A stretch of 64,000 nt of DNA. It comes from PHAA01 sp022706565. Its GTDB lineage: Bacteria > Bacillota > Syntrophomonadia > Syntrophomonadales > Syntrophomonadaceae. Below the pieces are notes generated by a model. That model did no database searches. It saw only the letters and a program-made list of their open reading frames with translations, and was not told the origin of the DNA. The DNA lies in the NCBI GenBank assembly GCA_040769385.1, contig JAXGLD010000003.1:62001-126000 (forward strand). Direction: 5' to 3'. Positions 43,974 to 51,666 of this stretch are shown piece by piece (the first letter of the stretch is position 1; the number at the start of each line of letters is the position of its first letter). Both the position numbers and the translations under genes were made by a program.

Positions 43974-44456
43974 TCACAGTTGGCAAAAGTGGCATACAAA
44001 CTGGGCCAGGGCCTCGACGTCATCAATCGCGATTACCGGTAAGCCGCACTCCAGGGAAAAATCAGCTGCCAGGGCTACGGTGCGGGGCAGGAGCATGGGG
44101 ACGGGATCGATCGCCTGTCGCAAGACCTCCACCTTGGGCAAGTCTTCCTTTTTGAAGCCTTCCACTATTATGAGGTCGATGTCCGCCGGTACTGATTCGA
44201 GGATCTGTTCCAGGCTCGGTTCTGTCTCGTAGCGCTGGTAACGGATGCTTAGGAGGGGAGAGATGACGGCGGCAACATCGGCCCCGGCTTGCAAGGCCAG
44301 TTCGGAATCCTTACCGGGCAGGGCGATGTGGTCATGATGGGTATGTTTGATGAAGGCTATTTTAAGTCCCTGTTGTTTCAGGTAGGTTATTAATTGTGTT
44401 AATAGCGTGGTTTTGCCGGCGTTGTGCCGGCCTACGAAACTTATTGCTGCTTTCAT
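43974..44456 (-). CDS. mobB: Molybdopterin-guanine dinucleotide biosynthesis protein B
   Basis: MobB is a small P-loop GTPase that assists attachment of guanine nucleotide to molybdopterin. The 160-residue protein has Walker A FVGRHNAGKTTLLTQLI near the N-terminus, the family HTHHDH segment (about 39-44) and a Walker B-like DLIIVEGFKKE with the conserved EGFK. It stands alone with no other moa/mob genes here. Its presence suggests molybdenum or tungsten enzymes elsewhere, such as formate dehydrogenase, itself often a selenoprotein. Confidence 0.92.
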   Translation of the reverse strand: MKAAISFVGRHNAGKTTLLTQLITYLKQQGLKIAFIKHTHHDHIALPGKDSELALQAGADVAAVISPLLSIRYQRYETEPSLEQILESVPADIDLIIVEGFKKEDLPKVEVLRQAIDPVPMLLPRTVALAADFSLECGLPVIAIDDVEALAQFVCHFCQL

Positions 44457-44521
44457 ATCCGAGATCCCTTTCCAGAACAGACTGGGGCAGCTATGTAGCT
44501 CCTATTCAAGAGGTTTTTTAT

Positions 44522-45721
44522 TCAGCTGATTTCGCGTCGGGCGGTGATGGAATCCGTCTGGCGCAGTGACGAGCCGGCGACCAGGGTAATCAGACCGATC
44601 AAAACCACCATTATACCGCTATAATAACCGTAGTTCAGTCCCTGGTCCAGCATCCATCCCCCTAACGCCGGCCCGATAGCCCGCCCCAGGCTGTCATAAC
44701 CCTGGAGTATACCCATGGCGGAACCTTGAGCGCTGAGGGTCCGCTTGGACACCGCCGCCGAAATTGATGGCCGGGTCAGACCGATACCGGTGGAAAAGAC
44801 CACCATAAATATAATTGAGCTGGCGATGTCATAGGTGAAAATGAACAAAGCCAGACTAATTCCCAGCAGGGTTATTCCGATGGTAGCGGTGCGCTCTTCA
44901 CCCACTCGGGTGATCATCCTTCCCACCAGCAGCCCCTGAACCAGAGCGGAGGTTATGCCGGCGGCCGTGAAGGACCAGCCAATATCGTGAGCGCCAAAGG
45001 ACAGCTTGGCCTGGGTAAACAGGGCATAAGTGGCATGGTGGATCGATTCGCCGATACTAACCGCCAGGATGACCAGGAAGAACACCACCAGCGGGCTGCG
45101 CAGCCCTTCCAGCAGAGAGGCCCTTTCAATCTTGACCTGTTTGTTGACTCGGTTTTCCAGGGGCAGCGATTCTTTGAGCAACAGCCAAATGGCGACCGTA
45201 TTGATTAGCCCCAGGATACCAGCGAAAACGAAGGGGAAGGCCAGCGAGATTTGCGACATCAGGCCGCCCACCGCAGGGCCAAAGACCATTCCCATGCCCA
45301 TGGCCGCGCCTATCATTCCCATGGCACCGCCTCGTTTGTCCAAGCTGGTGGAATCAGCTACATAGGCCATGGCCGTGGGCAGGGTGGCACAGGAAAGACT
45401 GCCGCCCACGGCTCGGATCAGGTACAGCATCCACAGCTCGGTAGCAAATCCGAAGAGCAGGAATGTAAAGGCATATCCGCTGATCCCGATCAGCAGTAAT
45501 GGCTTGCGCCCAACTCGATCGGAATAAGCCCCCCATATGGGAGCGAATATGAACTGGCAAACTGCGTATACCGTGATCAGCAGACCCAACTGAAAGCCGT
45601 TGGCCCCCAGCGCCTCAGCATAGTAAGGTAAGACCGGCATAATTATGCTGAAGCCCATGCCCACCAAAAAAATGGATCCGAAGAGAATGGTCATGGACTT
45701 GTTTCCTGAAGAAGACTCCAT
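44522..45721 (-). CDS. MFS transporter, DHA1 drug:H+ antiporter type
   Basis: The 399-residue protein has about 12 hydrophobic helices. The loop 2-3 motif is GAYSDRVGRKPLLLIG, and an antiporter-type glycine-rich motif C lies in helix 5 (GAAMGMGMVFGPAVGG). It is TetA/Bmr-like and probably exports small molecules, with substrate unknown. ATG 45721 gives MESSSGNKSMTILFG. It is a single gene between mobB and the SPFH pair; no dedicated regulator is adjacent. Confidence 0.88.
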   Translation of the reverse strand: MESSSGNKSMTILFGSIFLVGMGFSIIMPVLPYYAEALGANGFQLGLLITVYAVCQFIFAPIWGAYSDRVGRKPLLLIGISGYAFTFLLFGFATELWMLYLIRAVGGSLSCATLPTAMAYVADSTSLDKRGGAMGMIGAAMGMGMVFGPAVGGLMSQISLAFPFVFAGILGLINTVAIWLLLKESLPLENRVNKQVKIERASLLEGLRSPLVVFFLVILAVSIGESIHHATYALFTQAKLSFGAHDIGWSFTAAGITSALVQGLLVGRMITRVGEERTATIGITLLGISLALFIFTYDIASSIIFMVVFSTGIGLTRPSISAAVSKRTLSAQGSAMGILQGYDSLGRAIGPALGGWMLDQGLNYGYYSGIMVVLIGLITLVAGSSLRQTDSITARREIS

Positions 45722-45803
45722 TAGTTAGCTCAATCCTTTACAGCCTGAACAATTGGGCTTTGATGAGATTAATTCTACTCTCTTGGCCTTATTTAAGCCA
45801 GGT

Positions 45804-46763
45804 TTATTTTGGGCCCGGCGATTCGGTTGGGACTGAGCCAGTCGCCTCTTTCAAAGCCGCAAAGACTCCCCCCAGACCAGCCAGGTCGCTGGGGATTATC
45901 AGTTTGGTGGCCTGCCCTTCGCCCAAGGCTTTGATAGCTTCCAGCGACTTCAGAGCTATCACCTTGTCGTCGCTCTCGGCCTCGCGCAGCATAACCAGAC
46001 TGTCTGCAAAGGCCCGCTGTACGTTGAGGATAGCCTGGGCCTCACCCTCGGCCTCGAGAATTCTGGCTTGCCGGGTGCCCTCAGCTTGCCTGATATTGGC
46101 TTCCTTGATACCCTCGGCATTAAGGATATTGGCTTGCTTCAGTCCCTCCGCTTCCAATATGGCAGCGGTCTTCTGTCCTTCGGCCAGTAGGATGGCCTGG
46201 CGTTTTTCGCGCTCCGCCCGCATCTGTTTCTCCATAGCGCTCTGAATATCTTCGGGTGGGAGAATGTTTTTCAGCTCCACCCGGTTTACCTTGATGCCCC
46301 ATTTATCAGTGGCTTCATCCAAAATGGAGCGGAGTTTGGTATTGACCAGATCCCGGGAGGTCAGGGTCTCATCCAACTCCAGATCACCGACGATATTACG
46401 CAGGGTGGTGGCGGTCAGATTGTCGATGGCGAAAATCGGGTTTTGGATCTCATAGACAAAACGAAAAGCGTCAGTCACCTGATAATAGACGACGGTGTCG
46501 ATCATCATGGTCACATTGTCCTTGGTAATGACCGGTTGAGGGGCGAAACTGACTACCTGTTCGCGGAGGTCGACGATGGCCCGAAAGCTGTCCACAAATG
46601 GTATCAGCATATTAATGCCCTGTTCGGCCGACTTGTGGTACTTGCCCAGCCTTTCTACGATGCCTACCGAGGCCTGGCGAATGATCTTGATGGAGGAATA
46701 GGCAATCAGGATTACGAACAGCACCAGGATCACATTGACGAAGACGGTTACAAATGCATCCAT
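45804..46763 (-). CDS. SPFH/stomatin-family membrane protein (QmcA-like)
   Basis: These proteins form ring-like membrane scaffolds and often control proteases or protein quality. The 319-residue protein has one N-terminal membrane helix (VNVILVLFVILIAYSSI). The SPFH domain (QASVGIVERLGKYHKSAEQG to ENILPPEDIQ-like region) and a long Glu/Ala-rich coiled coil with repeated AEG units (AEGQKTAAILEAEGLKQANI) follow. It lies just downstream of an NfeD-like gene on the same strand, the usual partner pairing. The lon protease follows the same orientation further upstream. Confidence 0.93.
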   Translation of the reverse strand: MDAFVTVFVNVILVLFVILIAYSSIKIIRQASVGIVERLGKYHKSAEQGINMLIPFVDSFRAIVDLREQVVSFAPQPVITKDNVTMMIDTVVYYQVTDAFRFVYEIQNPIFAIDNLTATTLRNIVGDLELDETLTSRDLVNTKLRSILDEATDKWGIKVNRVELKNILPPEDIQSAMEKQMRAEREKRQAILLAEGQKTAAILEAEGLKQANILNAEGIKEANIRQAEGTRQARILEAEGEAQAILNVQRAFADSLVMLREAESDDKVIALKSLEAIKALGEGQATKLIIPSDLAGLGGVFAALKEATGSVPTESPGPK

Positions 46764-46795
46764 TCATCTCATCCTTTCTTTATTCATAATGTATT

Positions 46796-47233
46796 CTAGT
46801 TCAAATTAATAAACGCCTTGTCGACCACCAGCTTAACGCCGTCGACTCCAATCACTACCACCCGGATGTTTTCTTCAATATATTCCTTGGAAGTGGCGGT
46901 CCAGATCTCTCCGTTGACTTTGACCTGACCGAAATTCAGGGGGGAAATGGGGGTGAGGGCTATGCCCTGTTGGCCGATCAGTGCCTTTACATTGCTGACA
47001 GTATCATTGGATTTGATGGTCTTCATCAGCAGCGGCCGGGTAAATACGATTAACACCAGGGTGATAATGGAGAAGATCAGCAGCTGGGCTGGCAGACCAG
47101 TTAAGATTCCTATCGCGGCGGCCCCGGCCACCAACAAGGCCGCGATGGCCAGCCATAAGAACCAGAAGCCGGATGAGAATATCTCCACCGCCCCGCATAG
47201 GATGGCGATCAGGATCCATTGCAAAGATGACAT
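46796..47233 (-). CDS. NfeD-like membrane protein
   Basis: The 145-residue protein has two to three hydrophobic segments (SLQWILIAILCGAVEIF, FLWLAIAALLVAGAAAIG, LLIFSIITLVLIVF) and a C-terminal OB-like domain (IGQQGIALTPISPLNFGQ, then VKVNGEIWTA and VVVIGVDGVKLVV). It belongs to the short NfeD class that accompanies SPFH proteins, without the serine protease domain of long NfeD. It lies 32 bp upstream of the SPFH gene and they are surely cotranscribed. Confidence 0.92.
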   Translation of the reverse strand: MSSLQWILIAILCGAVEIFSSGFWFLWLAIAALLVAGAAAIGILTGLPAQLLIFSIITLVLIVFTRPLLMKTIKSNDTVSNVKALIGQQGIALTPISPLNFGQVKVNGEIWTATSKEYIEENIRVVVIGVDGVKLVVDKAFINLN

Positions 47234-47434
47234 GTATACACCTCCCGTCTCTAGTACTAGTTTACTCGATAATTAAGGTCTGCGGCGGTAACCTCATATT
47301 AGCCGCATGATGGAAATGCTTGTTCCGGGAAATTCAGGTATAGATATAATATACGTTATTGGGTCAAATTTTACGAATTTTCACCACATCCCATTCTGCT
47401 TGGTCCGTCCAAGCAGTCACTTTATTAAGACAAT

Positions 47435-47463
47435 GAGGCACCCGCTTCTAAAGCAGGCGCCTC
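47435..47463. terminator. Strong hairpin downstream of lon
   Basis: GAGGCACCCGCTT pairs with AAGCAGGCGCCTC over 13 positions (two wobbles), loop CTA. It sits in the 311-bp gap between lon and nfeD (47234-47544) and probably terminates lon transcripts, though the T-run is weak. The rest of the gap shows nothing else. Confidence 0.6.
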
Positions 47464-47544
47464 GTATTTTGGGCAATCGAATATTGATTAAGGATTCCTC
47501 GATTTGTTTTGAACGATAGAGGCTCAAGCCGGGTGAACCGATGA

Positions 47545-49917
47545 TCAACTGCTGAACCGGTAGAGATCGCCGTCTTGGGTGATCCCGGGCCGGAGCAGTA
47601 TCTCCGGTTTGGGGAGCCGCAGACCCAGAGCTTCCAGCAGAACGTCCTCGATAACCTCCACTGCTTGGACCTGGAGTTCGTCCCGTACCTCTTCCGGCAG
47701 ATCCTGGAGATCGCGCAGATTTTCTTTGGGGATGAGCACTTTCTTGATACCAGCCCGATGAGCGGCCAGCAGTTTCTCCTTGATCCCACCGACTGGCAGG
47801 ACTGCACCCCGTAAGGTAATCTCCCCGGTCATGGCCAGCGTCGGATTGACCTTGATGCCGGTGACCAGTGAGGCCAGGGCGGTAAACAACGCTACTCCGG
47901 CAGAGGGACCGTCTTTGGAAACCGCTCCCGACGGCACGTGGATGTGTACATCCCTCTCCTTGAAGTTGAAACTAAGGCTGCTCAGCGGCAGCCGCGATTT
48001 GATCAGGCTCAGTGAGATACGGGCCGATTCCTGCATTACCTCGCCTAGTTTACCGGTCAGAATCAACTGCCCGGACCCAGCCATATCGGTGCCCTCGATG
48101 AACAGTATCTCTCCGCCTACCGGGGTCCAGGCCAGTCCGGTGGCTACACCGGGGGGATTGTCGGCCTGGGCTACATCATGTCGGGCTATCTGGTGGCCTA
48201 ATATATCTTCCAGCAAATCCGGGGTTACCACATAAGGTGCGGGCGCCTTGCCGGACACTATTTTCTCCGAAGCTACCCGGGCAATTGAGGCCAGCTGCCT
48301 CCTTAAACCTCTGACTCCGGCCTCCTGGGTGTAATCGGCAATCACTTTTCGTATGGTTTCATCTTCGATGACCAGCATCTCAGTATTCAGCCCATGTTCC
48401 TCCAGCACTGCCGGCAACAAATGCTCCCGGCCGATATGGAATTTCTCGTTCTGGGTATAGCTGGAGATGGGGATTACCTCCATCCGGTCCAGCAGCGGTC
48501 CTGGTATGGTATCGGTCGAGTTGCCGGTAGCTATGAAGAATATCTCCGACAAGTCATACGGAACCTCCAGGTAATGATCGGTGAAGGTGCCGTTCTGCTC
48601 GGGGTCCAACACCTCCAGCAAGGCACTGGCCGGATCGCCGTTGTACGCGGCTATCAGTTTATCTACTTCGTCCAGTACGAAAACCGGGTTCTTCTGGCCC
48701 GCTTTGCGCAGGTTCTGGATGATCCGGCCCGGCAGGGCGCCCACATAGGTGCGGCGATGACCGCGGATTTCGGCTTCATCCTTGATTCCCCCTAAGCTGA
48801 CCCGGATGTATTTGCGGCCCAGGGCTTCGGCGATGCTCTTACCCAGGCTGGTTTTGCCGGTCCCAGGCGGCCCTACCAATAAGATGATGGATCCTTTCTT
48901 ATCCTTTTTAAGCTTCATAACCGCCAGGTGCTGGATGATGCGGTCCTTGACTTTTTCCAGGCCGTAGTGCTGGTCGTCAAGGATCTGGCGCGCAACCTGC
49001 AGATCTATTTCCCGGGTCTCACCCGGACGCCAGGGCAATTCGACCAGGATGTCCAGGTAGTTGCGGATCACATTGTAATCAGGACTGTTGGGACTCTGGC
49101 TCTCGTATTTGTCCACTTCCGCCAGGGCGACCTTCAATACCTCAGGCGGCATACCTGCTTCCTCAATCAAGCGGCGGTAGTCTTTGCCTTCCGGGGCGCT
49201 CTCTTTCAGTTCATCCTGGATGTTCTTCAATTGTTCCCGCAGTATATTCTCGCGATGTGCCTTATTGGCCTTTTCGCTCATTTTCTCGGCCATCTCGATC
49301 TGCAGTTTGATCGACTCTTTTTGCTTGAGAAGATGGTCCATAAACTGCAGGCTGCGCTCTTTCAAAGAGCGGGTTTCAATCAAGGCCTGCTTCTCAGCGG
49401 CGGAGATATGCAGGTATTGTCCCACATGACCCATTAACAGGTTGAGATCCTGTTCATCGTCAAACGCCTTGACAAAAGGTTCGGACCCTTTGAAATGGGA
49501 TCCGATCTCATGGATCAGACGCTTGATGTAGTTGAGCATCTCTTCCCGGCTCTTGAGGTCCAGGTCGACATCATCCGGGGCCAGGGTATACTCAGCCCGG
49601 ACGGTACCATCATCGATGGACAGGCTGGTAACCTCTACCCGTTCCAATACCTTGATCTTTAACAGGTGATGCTGTTCCTGTTTCAGTTTGCCGAGCAGTT
49701 TGACCAGAGTGCCGACCCGGTAGAAATCATCTGCCTCAGGAGATGTATGCTTCGAACTCCGCTTAAGTGCCAGCACGATAGCCTGTTCCTCGTTGTCGTG
49801 CAAGAGGGTCTGGAGCGATTCGCCCTTGTAAGCAAGGGTGTATTCCATGCCAGGCAGCAAGATTATATCCGAAATGGGGATGACATTTAGTACCAATTGA
49901 TCTGTTTGATGGTTCAT
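47545..49917 (-). CDS. lon: ATP-dependent Lon protease
   Basis: Lon degrades misfolded and regulatory proteins in the cytoplasm. The 790-residue protein has the N-terminal LON substrate domain (DIILLPGMEYTLAYKG), a coiled coil, the AAA module with VGPPGTGKTSLGKSIA (about 347-360) and DEVDKLIAAYNGDPASALLE, and the protease domain with the Ser in KDGPSAGVAL (Ser672) and the Lys in PVGGIKEKLLAA. ATG 49917 has AAGGAAG upstream. An 18-bp motif upstream is shared with the neighbouring tetR promoter, suggesting TetR control. Confidence 0.96.
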   Translation of the reverse strand: MNHQTDQLVLNVIPISDIILLPGMEYTLAYKGESLQTLLHDNEEQAIVLALKRSSKHTSPEADDFYRVGTLVKLLGKLKQEQHHLLKIKVLERVEVTSLSIDDGTVRAEYTLAPDDVDLDLKSREEMLNYIKRLIHEIGSHFKGSEPFVKAFDDEQDLNLLMGHVGQYLHISAAEKQALIETRSLKERSLQFMDHLLKQKESIKLQIEMAEKMSEKANKAHRENILREQLKNIQDELKESAPEGKDYRRLIEEAGMPPEVLKVALAEVDKYESQSPNSPDYNVIRNYLDILVELPWRPGETREIDLQVARQILDDQHYGLEKVKDRIIQHLAVMKLKKDKKGSIILLVGPPGTGKTSLGKSIAEALGRKYIRVSLGGIKDEAEIRGHRRTYVGALPGRIIQNLRKAGQKNPVFVLDEVDKLIAAYNGDPASALLEVLDPEQNGTFTDHYLEVPYDLSEIFFIATGNSTDTIPGPLLDRMEVIPISSYTQNEKFHIGREHLLPAVLEEHGLNTEMLVIEDETIRKVIADYTQEAGVRGLRRQLASIARVASEKIVSGKAPAPYVVTPDLLEDILGHQIARHDVAQADNPPGVATGLAWTPVGGEILFIEGTDMAGSGQLILTGKLGEVMQESARISLSLIKSRLPLSSLSFNFKERDVHIHVPSGAVSKDGPSAGVALFTALASLVTGIKVNPTLAMTGEITLRGAVLPVGGIKEKLLAAHRAGIKKVLIPKENLRDLQDLPEEVRDELQVQAVEVIEDVLLEALGLRLPKPEILLRPGITQDGDLYRFSS

Positions 49918-49954
49918 ATCGGTCTTCCTTTCCTTAATTAAAGGTCACTTAAAT

Positions 49955-49972
49955 AAGTGAACAATCATTTAC
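49955..49972 (-). promoter_or_regulatory. Putative TetR operator, lon side
   Basis: AAGTGAACAATCATTTAC matches the motif upstream of tetR (see 50605-50622, reverse strand) at 14 of 18 positions and lies 38 bp before the lon start. The palindrome CACTTAAATAAGTG (49946-49959) overlaps it. Confidence 0.6.
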
Positions 49973-50020
49973 AATAAGAGCAAATTAATAAGGGCTCAAG
50001 TCCCTTCGTCGAAGAAATAA

Positions 50021-50584
50021 TTATCGCAGCAGTGCCGCCTGAATCATTTGGATCATATCCTCCAGCATCGTCGTTGGTTCAGCGCCCCGTTCGCGGGAGC
50101 GGACGGCGATGGTTTTGACGGGGTCAAACAATATGGCATGAATACTGGTATTGTCGACATCTTTCAAAATGCGCCGACGCTTGAATTCGTCCAGGACATC
50201 CTCTATGGGCAGCCGTTCGGACCGGGTGCGGCATTTGTCGGACAAGGCCGGACAGCTGGAGAATTGCTCCACGAAATAAAAGACTTCACCATGATTGGTT
50301 ATATACGTGTAATAAGACCGGATCAGGGTTTCTATTAGCTGCTCCCCGGACATGTCCCGGCGCACCCGGGCAGTCAAATAATCCCGCACCTGTTGCTGGT
50401 ACTCGCGGTAGGTGTCCTGAAGCATAGCTTCCTTATTATCGTAATAAATGTAAACCGTTGCCGGTGATACTCCCGCTTCCCGGGCTATCTTGGCAATAGA
50501 AGCGCCCTGCAGGCCTTCTGACAAAATCAGCTTGAGCAATGCTTGTTTGATGCTTTCTTGTTTACGGTCGTCTTTTCTTCGCAT
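50021..50584 (-). CDS. TetR-family transcriptional regulator
   Basis: The 187-residue protein has an N-terminal TetR helix-turn-helix (GASIAKIAREAGVSPATVYI, about 24-43, followed by YYDNKEAML). A C-terminal helical ligand-binding domain (about 55-187) is of the FadR/AcrR-like kind. It lies 103 bp upstream of lon on the same strand. Copies of one palindromic motif occur before both genes, so it probably represses itself and lon. The ligand is unknown; FadR-type TetR proteins bind acyl-CoA, but nothing here proves that. Confidence 0.88.
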   Translation of the reverse strand: MRRKDDRKQESIKQALLKLILSEGLQGASIAKIAREAGVSPATVYIYYDNKEAMLQDTYREYQQQVRDYLTARVRRDMSGEQLIETLIRSYYTYITNHGEVFYFVEQFSSCPALSDKCRTRSERLPIEDVLDEFKRRRILKDVDNTSIHAILFDPVKTIAVRSRERGAEPTTMLEDMIQMIQAALLR

Positions 50585-50604
50585 AACATCACCTTAGTGC
50601 AATA

Positions 50605-50622
50605 ATAAATGAACATTCACTT
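50605..50622 (-). promoter_or_regulatory. Putative TetR operator, tetR side
   Basis: On the minus strand this reads AAGTGAATGTTCATTTAT, 20 bp before the tetR start, and matches the lon-side site outside the centre. Confidence 0.62.
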
Positions 50623-50724
50623 AAAGTCAAGGAAAAAGTTGGCCGGGGGCAAGTTGACTGCAAGACCAGGGTGTTTTAATATGGTATGGAAAAATAAAGG
50701 CCCAATGTATGGAAAGGCAGACTA

Positions 50725-51471
50725 ATGGAAAACGAAAGAAAAATGGCGGTGCTGATAGACGCCGATAATGTATCCGACAAATATATCAAATATATTTTTG
50801 ATGAGATCTCCAACCATGGGACTCCTACATATAAGAGGATTTATGGAGATTGGACCAGTCCCAACCTGTCATCCTGGAAGGGGGTCTTGCTCAATTATTC
50901 AATTACCCCTATCCAGCAATATAGTTACACTACCGGGAAAAACTCCACGGATTCAGCACTGATTATCGATGCCATGGACATACTATACTCCAAGAATGTA
51001 GACGGCTTCTGTATCGTGTCCAGCGACAGCGATTTCACCAGGCTGGCAGCCCGTCTGCGCGAGGCAGGCATGTACGTGGTCGGCATGGGTGAGAAGAAGA
51101 CCCCCCTGCCGTTCATTACCGCCTGCGAGAAGTTTAAATACCTGGAGGTGTTGGCCGCTCCCACCGCGGATGAAAAAACCCCGGCGGCCAGCAAGGTGGA
51201 AAAGACGACCCCACCTCAGGAAGGCATGGCCAGTATCACTGAATTGATTGAGACCATCCGTACCATTGTCAACGAGACCTCTGATGATGACGGGTGGGCC
51301 TTTCTGGGCGAAGTAGGGAAGCGTCTCAACAAACGCTACCCTGATTTTGATACCCGCAACTACGGGCATGCCAAGCTCACCCCGCTTATATCATCGTTGA
51401 AACAGTTTGAGATCCAATCCCGCAAATCAAGCCGGCCCCATATTACGCTCAAGTACATCCGTAATAAATGA
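50725..51471 (+). CDS. NYN-domain (PIN-like) ribonuclease with C-terminal LOTUS/OST-HTH domain
   Basis: The 248-residue protein has a NYN nuclease fold in residues 1-145, with the acidic active-site residues in AVLIDADNVS (Asp12, Asp14), TDSALIIDAMDIL and VSSDSDFTRLA. A charged Pro/Thr linker precedes a LOTUS/OST-HTH RNA-binding domain in the last ~80 residues (FLGEVGKRLNKRYPDFD). This LabA-like architecture is associated with RNA processing or decay; targets are unknown. ATG 50725 follows GGAAAGG. It stands alone, diverging from tetR, and ends at its own terminator. Confidence 0.87.
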   Translation: MENERKMAVLIDADNVSDKYIKYIFDEISNHGTPTYKRIYGDWTSPNLSSWKGVLLNYSITPIQQYSYTTGKNSTDSALIIDAMDILYSKNVDGFCIVSSDSDFTRLAARLREAGMYVVGMGEKKTPLPFITACEKFKYLEVLAAPTADEKTPAASKVEKTTPPQEGMASITELIETIRTIVNETSDDDGWAFLGEVGKRLNKRYPDFDTRNYGHAKLTPLISSLKQFEIQSRKSSRPHITLKYIRNK

Positions 51472-51502
51472 TGCCCGCCGATCAAATGAATCAAGCCAAG
51501 CT

Positions 51503-51529
51503 CCGGCCATGTTAAAGGGCCGGTTTTTT
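51503..51529 (+). terminator. Rho-independent terminator after NYN gene
   Basis: CCGGCC/GGCCGG stem with a 9-nt loop followed by TTTTTT. Confidence 0.9.
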
Positions 51530-51589
51530 GTGCGGCGCCGTTTCTCCGGAGCACAGCCGAGCATAGTGGCTGTATAGGGTTTACCCGGT

Positions 51590-51617
51590 TTGACAAAAAT
51601 GGGGGTAGATATAAAAT
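51590..51617 (+). promoter_or_regulatory. Promoter of aminotransferase/reductase fusion gene
   Basis: TTGACA, 16-bp spacer, TAAAAT, about 50 bp before the gene start; a near-consensus vegetative promoter. Confidence 0.7.
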
Positions 51618-51666
51618 ATATATAGATTAGTCATTTGCACAAAAGTGTGCACAAGAGGAGGAGCCG

